In this document: piece by piece, positions 7,879 through 16,294 of the stretch
Numbering within the stretch: position 1 is the stretch's first letter
How the letters are laid out: the number at the start of each line of letters is the position of its first letter
Virus record (IMG/VR): IMGVR_UViG_3300025436_000010
Location: 1 to 27,928 of that record
Direction: 5' to 3' (one strand)
From: a virus
DNA: 27,928 nt
Program-made: the position numbers and the translations under genes
Notes under the pieces: model-generated
What the model saw: the letters and a program-made list of their open reading frames with translations, nothing else
Database searches by the model: none
What the model was told of the DNA's origin: nothing

Positions 7879-8679
7879 ATGGCTAATACGATTACATCTA
7901 AAACTTATAATGCGCCTTCTCCAATAATCAATGCAATCAAGTCTTTCCTGCCGGTTGTGTGTGGAGTTCCGGAGAGTGTGCTTAGTGGAATAAGCGATAG
8001 ATATATTCTTGAACTGTACGCAGATTTAGGAGGTAACGCTATCGGCTTTGGGCCAGGTGCACATGAAATGACTATTCATGCCTACTTGCAGGATAAAATA
8101 GTTATGGACGCAAATTGTACATGGGAGCCGATACTTTCTGGCGAGCTAGCTGATCTTCTTAAAACTGCTGACTCTGCACTGCAATTGATAGCCAATAGAT
8201 CGGCAATTTCTACCGTAAGTACGCAGAGAAAGTGGACAGGGTCATCTCCTATTAGCGTAAACTTCAAATTAAAATTCGAAGCTGTAAATGACGTTTATAG
8301 TGAGGTGATGCTTCCGTGTCAGTTACTGCAGAGTCTTACCTTGCCAAGAGGCGGCTTTATGAATACTCTTGGTTTGATACCACCAGGGCCGAATCCATTT
8401 ACACTTGCACCACAAAACGGGCAGAGTTTAGCTCCTGGAGCTAGAGGAGAACAAATTTCTATTAACATAGGGAACTTCATTGGTTTTCGAAGCATTATTG
8501 TTAAAAATGTTAAAGTGACCTATGAAAATCGAATGAGTAAAGCTGGTCCTATCGGTGCTGAAGTCGACCTTGGTATAGAGACTTTCAGAATGTTAACTCG
8601 TGAAGAGTTACAACAGGCATATAAAGAGAAGATGCAGGTTTCTGGGAAGACTAGCAACGCTATAGGACAGCTTGATTAG
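7879..8679 (+). CDS. Baseplate tube-cap / initiator candidate (gp48/gp54 position)
   Basis: The 266-residue product lies between the tape-measure candidate and gp53, where T4-type phages encode the proteins on which tube and sheath polymerise. It begins KTYNAPSPIINAIKSFLPVV. It contains a beta-rich core (HEMTIHAYLQDKIVM; SPISVNFKLKFEAVNDVYSE) and a proline-rich loop (GLIPPGPNPFTLAP). It ends in strands typical of tube-fold proteins (RSIIVKNVKVTYENR, then VDLGIETFRMLTREEL) and a short helix. The tail-tube-like C-terminal strands support a baseplate-tube role, but no family is certain. The ribosome site TAGGAGT fits the chosen ATG. Confidence 0.55.
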   Translation: MANTITSKTYNAPSPIINAIKSFLPVVCGVPESVLSGISDRYILELYADLGGNAIGFGPGAHEMTIHAYLQDKIVMDANCTWEPILSGELADLLKTADSALQLIANRSAISTVSTQRKWTGSSPISVNFKLKFEAVNDVYSEVMLPCQLLQSLTLPRGGFMNTLGLIPPGPNPFTLAPQNGQSLAPGARGEQISINIGNFIGFRSIIVKNVKVTYENRMSKAGPIGAEVDLGIETFRMLTREELQQAYKEKMQVSGKTSNAIGQLD

Positions 8680-8690
8680 AATATGTTGAG

Positions 8691-8697
8691 AGGGGGG
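8691..8697 (+). promoter_or_regulatory. Ribosome site that points to an AUU start of the gp53 gene
   Basis: The sequence AGGGGGG is the only strong Shine-Dalgarno-like stretch before the gp53 frame. It is followed after eight bases by ATT at 8706, in frame with gp53. The first in-frame ATG is at 8793, without any ribosome site and after conserved-looking codons. Confidence 0.5.
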
Positions 8698-8705
8698 CTG
8701 TACAC

Positions 8706-9011
8706 ATTGACCGCACTTCATTCTTCAATATAGTTGATATAGGCAATGGTCCTGAATACGACCATCTTAACAATACTCTAAATAGATTCACTATGATTTA
8801 CCCGGTTCAGTATTATCGAATTATGGCAAGTGATGTATTGCGCCCAGATATGATAAGTTATAAATCTTATGGATCAGTCAAGTTTTGGTGGATAATTTGT
8901 TTTGTGAATAAAATTCAAGACCCACTTACTGACATTAATGTAGGAAGTTTGATTAAGATTCCGAGTATTCTCGATATTTATTCCTTTTACAAACGATATT
9001 CTTTTAGATAA
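8706..9011 (+). CDS. Baseplate wedge protein gp53-like, apparent AUU start
   Basis: The frame is open from 8676. Starting at ATT 8706 gives 101 residues beginning (M)DRTSFFNIVDIGNG. The core YYRIMASDVLRPDMISYKSY and then GSVKFWWIICFVNKIQDPLT followed by DINVGSLIKIP is the gp53 signature: a tyrosine-rich strand, 'RPd.Is...YGs...WWii...N.i.DP', and an 'L.IP' motif. The ATG at 8793 would yield 72 residues and cut off the 'LNNTLNRF' part that seems to belong to the domain. Alternatively, one missing G in the six-G run at 8692-8697 would fuse an ATG at 8683 to this frame. The protein joins wedges to the hub. It abuts the gp27-like gene with no spacer. The family is sure, the start is not. Confidence 0.8.
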   Translation: MDRTSFFNIVDIGNGPEYDHLNNTLNRFTMIYPVQYYRIMASDVLRPDMISYKSYGSVKFWWIICFVNKIQDPLTDINVGSLIKIPSILDIYSFYKRYSFR

Positions 9012-10196
9012 ATGATAGGAAATTATCATCTAATCGTAAAATTTGGTGAAATTATAGTTCCGTTAACAACATCTGTCTTACGGGAACTTACGATTGTTCA
9101 GGATATGAATAAGATACTTCCAGAGTTTCGACTACGAATTGATGACAACTCAGGAGCATTAACACACGTTGCGCCATTTGATCGCAACATGAGTAGTGTA
9201 TATATTGAATGCGCCTTAGATTACACGACTGATGATAAGAACGCATTTAACTTTCTGGTATATATACGTGAACCTGGTGGTGTACAAAGTACCCCTACCA
9301 ATGAGTATGACGTTTCTGGGTTATTAGATGTATCTGGATTATTTGCGCCAGATGTATCTCGAGGATTTTCAGGAAGTATAAAAACTTCATTGGAGACCGT
9401 AGTCAAGAACGAAATTGGAGTTGATTCAACTGAAATAAGTTCGTCCTTAGATTATTCGAAGAATCTGTTACAACCTCACTGGAATAACGTGCAGTTGTTC
9501 AATCAGTTGAAAGAATATCTGCTTGGTAGGAACAATGAATATGGATACAAGTGTTTCGTGAAGAATTATAAGTTTAAGAAGGTTTTTACGTTTCGAAGTA
9601 TATCAGAGATGATGGCTGATGAAGTGTCCTATAAGTTTATACTGAATGATACTAAGTTTCAGGATCAACTACCAATTTTTGCGTATTACATATTTGACAA
9701 CTATAAGTTGTATGGAGTATTTGGTACGCGAAAACAGGATGCATCATATTATGATTACACCAACAGTCAGTACACATCTTATTCAGAGAATGTCACTGAT
9801 TACTATTCAATGTCTGATTTTTACGCGATAGATAAGAGTGATAGTTCAGATAACAATGAAATCAATGATACTGGCAGAAGCAACGACTTTACCTTAGATT
9901 TCAAGGGAAAGGTTAAGGGTGAATATGGCAATAGATTAGCCAGTTTAGTGCAGATGTGGATAACGACGCAAGGACTACCAAATGCCGTGCCTGGGCAAAC
10001 TGTTCAGATATTTTTTCCGCATGGCGCTGCTAGCGACAATCTTTATTCTTATCAGTATTCTGGGTATTGGTTGATAGAACGAGTTGTTCATAATTTAGGC
10101 GATGCATTTATAACAAAATTGCTTCTCACCCGACAAGGTCTTGACACAGATAAAAATACTAGTCTATTATCGGCTACTAATAAGAAAAGGTCATAA
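9012..10196 (+). CDS. Baseplate hub protein (T4 gp27 / P2 gpD-like)
   Basis: The ATG follows the previous TAA directly, so translation is probably coupled. The 394-residue length is close to T4 gp27 (391). The N-terminal part has hub-like strands (LRELTIVQDMNKILPEFRLR; VAPFDRNMSSVYIECALDY). The C-terminal part has the typical 'P.G..v.i.fP' and 'GYWLIERVVHNLGDAFITKL' segments, which lie in the second barrel domain that contacts the spike. A Tyr/Ser/Asp-rich loop at about 240-285 is unusually polar. Hub trimers join the sixfold tube to the threefold spike encoded next. Function is inferred from fold-like features plus order (53, hub, spike, PAAR, 25), which is convincing. Confidence 0.8.
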   Translation: MIGNYHLIVKFGEIIVPLTTSVLRELTIVQDMNKILPEFRLRIDDNSGALTHVAPFDRNMSSVYIECALDYTTDDKNAFNFLVYIREPGGVQSTPTNEYDVSGLLDVSGLFAPDVSRGFSGSIKTSLETVVKNEIGVDSTEISSSLDYSKNLLQPHWNNVQLFNQLKEYLLGRNNEYGYKCFVKNYKFKKVFTFRSISEMMADEVSYKFILNDTKFQDQLPIFAYYIFDNYKLYGVFGTRKQDASYYDYTNSQYTSYSENVTDYYSMSDFYAIDKSDSSDNNEINDTGRSNDFTLDFKGKVKGEYGNRLASLVQMWITTQGLPNAVPGQTVQIFFPHGAASDNLYSYQYSGYWLIERVVHNLGDAFITKLLLTRQGLDTDKNTSLLSATNKKRS

Positions 10197-10197
10197 A

Positions 10198-10728
10198 ATG
10201 GAACAGAAATTAGGGACAACAGGGCTATCATTTCACAACGACAAATTTGAGTTGATATATCGAGCAAAGGTTCTGGACAACAATGATCCACTTCAATATG
10301 GGCGAATCAAAGTGCAGGTCTATCCTATGTTTCAAGATATTATCGATTCTACTTTATTACCGTGGGCTGTTCCTGCTATGCCTTTGTTTGAGGGCGCTGG
10401 TGATAATATTGGTAGCTTTGCAGTTCCAAAAATAGATTCATTTGTGTTTGTATTCTTTGAACAAGGGGATATTTATCAGCCGGTTTACTTTGCAGAAGCG
10501 CAGACAGCACAAAAGGGATTACCGACTGCAAGAACGACTAACTATCCTAATAGGAAAGTTTTAAGAACAAGTGGTGGTATAGAGATGTTTATTGATGATA
10601 CTAGTAAAGAAGTTAAGTTAACGCATTCCTCTGGAACGATTATAGATATAGCAACTGACGGAAGTTTGTCTGTGACTGCTGTGGGAAATGTTGTAATTCA
10701 AGGTGCAAACGTGAGTATAAATCCATAA
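10198..10728 (+). CDS. Central spike protein with gp5-type OB domain, no lysozyme domain
   Basis: I chose the ATG at 10198 with an AAAAGG site. An in-frame ATG at 10141 lies inside the hub gene. The 176-residue product contains an OB-fold needle-base domain: YRAKVLDNNDPLQYGRIKVQ, then the LLPWAVPAMPLF strand, GSFAVPKIDSFVFVFFEQGD and YQPVYFAE. The C-terminal portion SSGTIIDIATDGSLSVTAVG followed by VVIQGANVSI is the start of a triple beta-helix spike, as in P2 gpV and T4 gp5. Unlike T4 gp5 it has no inserted lysozyme domain, and the beta-helix is short. The spike would be capped by the PAAR protein coded immediately after. Confidence 0.88.
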   Translation: MEQKLGTTGLSFHNDKFELIYRAKVLDNNDPLQYGRIKVQVYPMFQDIIDSTLLPWAVPAMPLFEGAGDNIGSFAVPKIDSFVFVFFEQGDIYQPVYFAEAQTAQKGLPTARTTNYPNRKVLRTSGGIEMFIDDTSKEVKLTHSSGTIIDIATDGSLSVTAVGNVVIQGANVSINP

Positions 10729-11001
10729 ATGACTAAAAGAATCGCTTTACTTGGGGACCCAAGTGATCATGGTGGAAGTTTAACAAGTACAAATCAGGAT
10801 AACAGATTTGATGTTGGTGGTGTGCAGGTCTGTGCAAATGGTTGTGATCACGACTGTCCGATACCTGGTCATGGTACGACCTCGGTTTCTGCTGTTACAG
10901 TAAAGTCTTTTGTAAATGGGAAGTTGATTATAACGCAGGATGCAACTGCAGGCTGCGGCGCAAAGATAACACCCCCAGATAGGCATGTGTACTGTGAATA
11001 G
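10729..11001 (+). CDS. PAAR-type spike tip protein (T4 gp5.4-like)
   Basis: The ATG follows the spike stop directly. The 90-residue length is close to gp5.4. It starts with 'RIALLGDPSDHGGSLTS' and contains the metal-site residues expected of PAAR tips: His14, a cluster at 35-48 (Cys35, Cys39, His41, Cys43, His48 within CPIPGHGT) and Cys76, His86 near the end. Such proteins fold into a small cone with a bound metal ion that sharpens the spike. The extra cysteines (six in total) are more than the single Cys plus three His of well-known cases. This may mean a second metal site or redox-sensitive bonds. Confidence 0.88.
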   Translation: MTKRIALLGDPSDHGGSLTSTNQDNRFDVGGVQVCANGCDHDCPIPGHGTTSVSAVTVKSFVNGKLIITQDATAGCGAKITPPDRHVYCE

Positions 11002-11009
11002 GAGATAAT

Positions 11010-11390
11010 ATGGATGCGGTAGAGATATGGTCGGATTTGCATCAATCATTATCATCAGATGCTCAAGGCAACCTAAGAAAGGTAATTAATATAGAATCCG
11101 TTAAGACTTCAATTGATAACATATTAGGAACAGTTAGGGGTGAAAGGGTATTTCTTCCAGAATTTGCTATTGGTTTACAGGGAATGGTGTTTGACCCATT
11201 AAACCAAAACCTGATAACTAGATTATCTGATGAAATAAAAAATAGTATTGAAGTCTGGGATCCTAGAGTAACAGTAATTGGAGTAGATTTTCAGGAAGAG
11301 ACCGACAATAATTATATTGGAATTACAGTCCGATTTAACATACAAAGTTACGCTGAAACTTTTAACTATGTGACGGTAGTTACCCAATAG
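11010..11390 (+). CDS. Baseplate wedge protein gp25-like
   Basis: This 126-residue protein belongs to the gp25 / gpW family of baseplate wedge components that connect the baseplate to the first sheath ring. Evidence is the central motif SIDNILGTVRGERVFLPEFA, which contains the 'L.T..GER...PefG'-type core, and the C-terminal strands of a small alpha/beta domain (RVTVIGVDFQEETDNNYIGI). A conserved 'ER' pair is present. The start has an AGGAGATAAT site. Its place before the gp6-like wedge gene matches the order found in many contractile injection systems. Confidence 0.88.
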   Translation: MDAVEIWSDLHQSLSSDAQGNLRKVINIESVKTSIDNILGTVRGERVFLPEFAIGLQGMVFDPLNQNLITRLSDEIKNSIEVWDPRVTVIGVDFQEETDNNYIGITVRFNIQSYAETFNYVTVVTQ

Positions 11391-11405
11391 AATAAGGAGT
11401 TGAGA

Positions 11406-13115
11406 ATGTCAACACAACCAATTATCTACACTAATTACGATTTCGATACTCTTGTTGCCCAGTTACAGCAAAGATTGTCTTTGCAAAGCGCCTGGAAGGA
11501 CATGTATCGAAGTTCTACCGGTTCCATGCTTATTGAGTTGTTCGCAGCAGTAGGAACACTTGTCTTATACTATATAGAAAGACGTGCTGAAGAATCTTAT
11601 ATTGCTACCGCTCAGAATTACTCTTCCGTAGTGAACTTAGCTCGACTTTTGAACTATATTCCTTACCGAAATGTGTCTGCTGGAAGTCCTGCACTAGATC
11701 AGCCATCAGCTATACTTAGGTTTAGCCTTAGCGTGCCGGCTACAAAAATGGTATATATTCCAAAGTACACATCTTGTTCAACTTCTGGTGGTATCAATTT
11801 TATGGTTTTGGCTGATGGTATAATAATGCCTGGACAATCTTATGTAGATGTCGCCGGTATTCAAGGTACTAAACAGGTTGTATCAAGAACATCATCCGGA
11901 AGTACAAATCAAGAATACAATATTAGCGACACCAAAGTAGAAAATTCAAATGTTATTGTTGCAGTTAATTTAATTCCATGGAATTTAGTAACATCCTTTA
12001 TCAACTCGATAAATACTTCCACTGACTATGTCATACGGCCGGAATTGGATGGGACTATCACAATCGTTTTTGGAAATAACGTCTTTGGGCAGGCTCCAGC
12101 TGTAGGAGACGAAATAGTTATCACTTATATTCAGTCAGATGGTTTGGCAGGAAACGTTTATGCAACTGGATTAATTACAACTTTGAACTCTACTATTTAT
12201 GATCAGGATGGAGCCATTCAGACTGTTACAGTGACTAATACTACCAATTTTTTAGGTGGTGACGATGCTGAAACAACAGAAGATATACGAAATAATGCTC
12301 CCGATGTTTTTGCTACAGGAGACAGAGCAGTGACGAAGTCTGATTTTATTGCTATTTTGGATAATTATCATGGTGTAGCAGACTCAAATGTTTGGGGCGA
12401 AGCTGAAGAAACAAGTCCTGATTACGATCACTACAATCAAGTTAAGTTAGTAGTACTTTTGCAGGATTGGGCATTGCCAGACACTGCTTTTAAGAATATT
12501 TTATCGTCCTTTCTTTATACTAAGTCTCTTATGACAGTACGTTATACCTATATTGATCCAGTAATTTTAGATGTAATCCCGACTCTTAGTCTAAAAATTT
12601 TGCCAGGAAATCAATTATCTTATATTCAGTCTTTGGTTGAAACTGCGATAACTAATTTGTTCGTGTTAGGATCAACAACTAAGTTAGGTACCGCGAAAAG
12701 AATAGGAGATATATACGAGGCAGTAGAGGGGGTGTCGGGTGTATCTTATAGTCATATAGTATTGAAAATTCAGAAGGAATTAGAGATTGGTTATTATTCT
12801 ACGTACACTTATGCTCAGACTGTTGAAGCACTACCATTGTTAGCAGGTGGTGTTCAGATTTACAACAACGAGACCCTAATTGCTACAGATAATGGCAGTG
12901 GTGGCTTTGTTTCTACCGAAAGTATACCTACTGTTACAGGCTATGTTGATTACACAACTGGTCTTGTTGGAGTAAACATTTCTCCGTCCCCGGCACCTAC
13001 TGACATAATTTATGTTAGATATCAACAGAATCAAAATGGAGATATAGTAGTCGATAAAGAACAAATTTGTAAGTGGTTTGAGAATGATTACACCAGTATT
13101 AGTTATTCTAGTTAA
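11406..13115 (+). CDS. Baseplate wedge protein gp6 / gpJ-like
   Basis: The AAGGAG site at 11393-11398 fits the ATG at 11406 (MSTQPIIYTNYDF), giving 569 residues. A TTG six bases earlier lies too close to the site. The N-terminal 90 residues are the helical wedge part (STGSMLIELFAAVGTLVLYY, then 'RAEESYIATA'). The core at about 283-330 has the J-family signature GGDDAETTEDIRNNAPDVF followed by ATGDRAVTKSDF. The C-terminal third (LSLKILPGNQLSYIQSLVE; GTAKRIGDIYEAVEGVSGV) fits gp6-like wedge proteins that form the inner baseplate ring. The last about 110 residues, with a small Gly/Ser-rich beta domain, look like an add-on. Confidence 0.88.
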   Translation: MSTQPIIYTNYDFDTLVAQLQQRLSLQSAWKDMYRSSTGSMLIELFAAVGTLVLYYIERRAEESYIATAQNYSSVVNLARLLNYIPYRNVSAGSPALDQPSAILRFSLSVPATKMVYIPKYTSCSTSGGINFMVLADGIIMPGQSYVDVAGIQGTKQVVSRTSSGSTNQEYNISDTKVENSNVIVAVNLIPWNLVTSFINSINTSTDYVIRPELDGTITIVFGNNVFGQAPAVGDEIVITYIQSDGLAGNVYATGLITTLNSTIYDQDGAIQTVTVTNTTNFLGGDDAETTEDIRNNAPDVFATGDRAVTKSDFIAILDNYHGVADSNVWGEAEETSPDYDHYNQVKLVVLLQDWALPDTAFKNILSSFLYTKSLMTVRYTYIDPVILDVIPTLSLKILPGNQLSYIQSLVETAITNLFVLGSTTKLGTAKRIGDIYEAVEGVSGVSYSHIVLKIQKELEIGYYSTYTYAQTVEALPLLAGGVQIYNNETLIATDNGSGGFVSTESIPTVTGYVDYTTGLVGVNISPSPAPTDIIYVRYQQNQNGDIVVDKEQICKWFENDYTSISYSS

Positions 13116-13126
13116 AGGAGAAAAGC

Positions 13127-13618
13127 ATGGATATAAAGTATGAATCGGTTTGGAAGGTACAACACATAAGAGATGGTCGTGTAATCTGGGAGGATGAAGG
13201 TCATAACTCACTAGTTCAGGAAGGTGAAGAAGCCGTGCTTGAGAGTTTTTTTAGAAATACTACTTCATACAATCCGACCGAATTTTATGTTCGGCTGTGC
13301 AACAGTGCATTGGCTGTTACAGACACTTTAAGTTCAATATCGAGCGAACCGAGTGGATATGGATATGCACCACAGTTAACAGAGAGATCTACAACAGGAT
13401 TTCCTACGAAGGATGTTTATTTGGGTGCATACCGGCTTACAAGCAAGGTTTTATCATTTACTGCTTCAGGTGGAGATATCGGGCCAGTAATTACTGCTTA
13501 CTTGGCTACTACAAGTGATAATAGCGGCAAACTTATTGCTTTTAGAGCGTTGTCAATGTCCAGAGTAATCTTAGACACTGATACTATGACTATTCAAATA
13601 AGAATAACACTTAGTTAG
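13127..13618 (+). CDS. Unknown baseplate-associated protein
   Basis: This 163-residue ORF has a strong AAAGGAGAA ribosome site. The opening YESVWKVQHIRDGRVIWEDE followed by GHNSLVQEGEEAVLESFFRN reads as a strand pair plus helix. The rest is beta-rich (FYVRLCNSALAVTDTLSSIS; GYAPQLTERSTTGF) and ends in alternating hydrophobic strands. It lies between the gp6-like and gpI-like genes. There is no signal, membrane segment or enzyme motif. I think it is a structural baseplate or fibre-attachment protein, but this is inferred from place and beta content. Confidence 0.6.
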   Translation: MDIKYESVWKVQHIRDGRVIWEDEGHNSLVQEGEEAVLESFFRNTTSYNPTEFYVRLCNSALAVTDTLSSISSEPSGYGYAPQLTERSTTGFPTKDVYLGAYRLTSKVLSFTASGGDIGPVITAYLATTSDNSGKLIAFRALSMSRVILDTDTMTIQIRITLS

Positions 13619-13627
13619 AGGGACACA

Positions 13628-14938
13628 ATGATTTATGACGCAGATAAACTATATTTTGATGAGTTAGGTCACGGCAGCTCGGGACTTAACTTTGATCAAA
13701 CAACTCCGCCCATAAATTGGGATGCTTTAGCTGGGACTTTTATTGTAATGACTTGCGACGTTTCATTGTCACTACAACAGTATGTTGCTAATGAGATTCT
13801 AGATGTGAATGGGGTTTTTGATATTAGTTTAGTTGAAAACTATTCAAAATACATAGATTTGATGGAACTTGTTCCATTAAAGTTTCGTGATTCTATTGCT
13901 CTTCAACAATTTTTCCAGGAAATAGGACTTCAGGTTGGTAGTTGGATTGGTCAAATAAATGACTTGGAAAAAATGATTGATAAGTACAATGTTGGAGATA
14001 CATATATTCAGAAATTAGCTGATTTAGTTGGGTTAGTTTTTGTTGTTGATAGTACTACTACCTTAGATGATAAACGAAGGCAATTGATTCAAGTTATAGA
14101 TTGGTACAAGATGAAGGGAACGTATCAGGCAATAAAATATATTGGTTATTTGCTTCAAATGACACTTAATTTTTGGGACATGTACACTAATGATTATGTA
14201 ACGTTTGTTGAAGAACCGTGGTTTGTAGGTAACAGTCAATCAGAAAATCCAGGCGGATTAGACTCTAGCTATTATAAGTCCCCTCATTTTGGTATGGAGA
14301 TTGTTTTGGATACGATATACGGAACTTTCCCTGATATATATTTGTTTGAGCCAACTCAACTTACTAATTTGTCTGTATATGTTGAAAAAGTGCGACCTGT
14401 AAATACTGTGCCTCATTACTCGGTGTTACTTCAGCCAAAGTGCGACGAAACAGGCGTAGTTAGAGAAATTGCTGGTGGAATAAAAACATGCGTTATTGGG
14501 CTATGGGAGTTCTCCAAACTCTATTTTGATTGTGCAGGAAGATCTGGTTACTCTGGTTACAGCGGAATAAGTGGGTATTCTGGTTATAGCGGATCTGTAG
14601 TTTACTTCGATGACAATAAATTCTTTGACTACTCTCAAGATGCACTTCTTAATTCTGTTGTCAAATGGAAACTTGGGACTGGAAATAAAGGAGTATCTCC
14701 TGATAGTCCAGGATTTGCTATTGCTACACCGGTGTTGTCCGGCGATATAGAGATGATTTCTATTTATTCTGATCGAACAGAGTACGTTTTCAGAGTTATC
14801 GGATCTTCACAACAAGGACTATCTGAATTGGGTTTATATTTAATTGATGACACTACATTAGAAGTGGCTTCTACATTTCCAGATATAAACTTAACTACTG
14901 ATGTTACACTAAAAGTTCAGGTTATTATTTATCGATAA
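13628..14938 (+). CDS. gpI-like baseplate protein with a Gly-X-Ser repeat insert
   Basis: The N-terminal 290 residues resemble the P2 gpI tail-protein family that links baseplate wedges to fibres. They include LVPLKFRDSIALQQFFQEIG, the 'IQKLADLVGLVF' segment, and DDKRRQLIQVIDWYKMKGTY with AIKYIGYLLQM after it. At residues 304-321 six Gly-X-Ser triplets (SGYSGYSGISGYSGYS) interrupt the chain. A beta-rich C-terminal domain of about 110 residues follows (DNKFFDYSQDALLNSVVKWK, ending DVTLKVQVIIYR). The short triplet tract may be a stiff or trimeric link to an outer domain, related to the long tracts of the downstream fibres. The ATG has a GAGGGACAC site, weaker than its neighbours. Confidence 0.75.
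   Translation: MIYDADKLYFDELGHGSSGLNFDQTTPPINWDALAGTFIVMTCDVSLSLQQYVANEILDVNGVFDISLVENYSKYIDLMELVPLKFRDSIALQQFFQEIGLQVGSWIGQINDLEKMIDKYNVGDTYIQKLADLVGLVFVVDSTTTLDDKRRQLIQVIDWYKMKGTYQAIKYIGYLLQMTLNFWDMYTNDYVTFVEEPWFVGNSQSENPGGLDSSYYKSPHFGMEIVLDTIYGTFPDIYLFEPTQLTNLSVYVEKVRPVNTVPHYSVLLQPKCDETGVVREIAGGIKTCVIGLWEFSKLYFDCAGRSGYSGYSGISGYSGYSGSVVYFDDNKFFDYSQDALLNSVVKWKLGTGNKGVSPDSPGFAIATPVLSGDIEMISIYSDRTEYVFRVIGSSQQGLSELGLYLIDDTTLEVASTFPDINLTTDVTLKVQVIIYR
14537..14590 (+). repeat. Six Gly-X-Ser triplets in the gpI-like gene
   Basis: Six nine-base units code for GRS, GYS, GYS, GIS, GYS, GYS. The DNA uses varied codons (TCT, AGC and AGT for Ser; GGT, GGA and GGG for Gly), so conservation is at protein level. 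This is the same triplet type as in the fibre genes at 23.3-27.9 kb. Confidence 0.9.
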
Positions 14939-14952
14939 AAGGAGGAAATAAA

Positions 14953-16074
14953 ATGCCTAATGATATTGGTACACAAGAGAGAACAGTAGCCTATTTTGCT
15001 CCTGTTGATTCTTTTATTGTTAACAGAATAGCAAAAGATATTAGGAAAACAGGAATTTATTCCGGGGGTTATTTAAGCTCACTAGTAGCTAATACTAGTG
15101 TTAGTTTATCTTCGTTAAGTTGCGAAATAACGGATGGAACTTATCAGGAAAGAATTAGAACGACAACTGCAATAACAGGAATAGACATTACTGGCGGTAA
15201 AAGTTACGTGGTATTAAGATGGGTATACACAGGAAGTTCAGCTGCAGATTATATGGAAGTAAAGGGGGTAACTGTAGGAAATCTTCTACCTAATGATTTA
15301 ATTGTTGGAGTGGCAACTACCGGTATTGACTATACTTTAAGGTCCAATCCTCAGGTTATGGATACATTTCTAAAGGTAGAACCTTCTGAAGCTGGTGGTT
15401 TATATGTTAGAATAAGAGCAGGTCGGGTAAATTATGGATCAGTCAATTATGATATTGTAGATCAGTTAAGTCCTTTAATGTCAGCTCCTGGTTCTGGAAC
15501 TAATGTATATGCAATACAGATAAATACTTCGGGAGCTGTAGTAGCTACTGGGCCACAGGCTACTACCCCGCCTGATTATGGTGGATTAGTTACTTTGGCA
15601 GAAATAAGAATAGCTGCTGGGCAAAGTAGCATTGTTGCTGCCAACATTAAAGATGTAAGAGCATTTGGTGCTAGTGGAACTGTAATTCCTTTACCTATTG
15701 CTAACGGGGGTACAGGCTCTATAACAAAAAATTTTGTTGGCTTTGGAACTGTTTCTGGGGCACAAATTACAATAGCTGTAGGAACTGGAGTCACACCGGG
15801 GACATGGACGATATTGGATTTGAGTTCAATTATAGGAACACGGTCTACTTGGGTATATCTGGCTATAAACAGTAGTACAACGGCAACACTTTGGTTTAAC
15901 ATGTATGATGTAAATAATCCAAGCATAGGTCCTGGATTAGGAAGTATTGCTGTTGGAGCAGGCGGAGCAGAAAACTATACTTTAATTCTTACTAATTCTG
16001 ATGGTACAGTAAGATGTGCTGCTTCGACGTATATGTCAAGTGTTACATTTACTCCTTTGTCATTTTTAGCATGA
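14953..16074 (+). CDS. Tail fibre-like structural protein
   Basis: The 373-residue product has a strong AAGGAGG site seven bases before the ATG. Residues 1-245 are beta-rich, with segments common in fibre-attachment proteins (MDTFLKVEPSEAGGLYVRIR, then AGRVNYGSVNYDI; VYAIQINTSGAV). At about residues 246-257 lies LPIANGGTGSIT, the 'P.aNGGTG' motif frequently seen in phage fibres. It is followed by a Gly/Thr-rich C-terminal domain with jelly-roll-like strands. It could be a short fibre or an adaptor on which the fibres of the following genes dock. No catalytic motif is seen. The stop overlaps the next ATG (ATGA). Confidence 0.7.
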   Translation: MPNDIGTQERTVAYFAPVDSFIVNRIAKDIRKTGIYSGGYLSSLVANTSVSLSSLSCEITDGTYQERIRTTTAITGIDITGGKSYVVLRWVYTGSSAADYMEVKGVTVGNLLPNDLIVGVATTGIDYTLRSNPQVMDTFLKVEPSEAGGLYVRIRAGRVNYGSVNYDIVDQLSPLMSAPGSGTNVYAIQINTSGAVVATGPQATTPPDYGGLVTLAEIRIAAGQSSIVAANIKDVRAFGASGTVIPLPIANGGTGSITKNFVGFGTVSGAQITIAVGTGVTPGTWTILDLSSIIGTRSTWVYLAINSSTTATLWFNMYDVNNPSIGPGLGSIAVGAGGAENYTLILTNSDGTVRCAASTYMSSVTFTPLSFLA

Positions 16075-16277
16075 TAAAGTTAAGTGCAAAAACGATTATA
16101 ACAAATGTAGTTTATAAAACGATAGAAATTTGGAAGACTAAGGTACCTGATAAAAGTTTAGATACGTACGACAATTGGAAGGAAGATTTGGTAGCTAGTA
16201 TTTGTGCTTTACTGCAAAAACGCGGTATAAACGTTGATGAAGCCTTAATTGTGGAAGAATCTAATGAAGAAAACTAG
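16071..16277 (+). CDS. Small unknown protein, 68 residues
   Basis: The start is the ATG that overlaps the previous stop (ATGA); earlier in-frame ATGs lie inside the fibre-like gene. The product (MIKLSAKTIITNVVYKTIEI, then WKTKVPDKSLDTYDNWKEDL and an acidic end ESNEEN) is helical and soluble. It is not recognised. A possible role as a small chaperone or capping protein for the neighbouring fibre or Ig-like protein is only a guess from position. Confidence 0.5.
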   Translation: MIKLSAKTIITNVVYKTIEIWKTKVPDKSLDTYDNWKEDLVASICALLQKRGINVDEALIVEESNEEN

Positions 16278-16294
16278 AAGTTGGAGGATGAGTA

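Noticed and set aside
8683-8733. 16-codon ORF (MLRGGLYTLTALHSSI) as a leader peptide before gp53
   Set aside because: Its ribosome site is weak and it runs over the strong AGGGGGG site. It is more useful as a clue to the gp53 start problem than as a gene.
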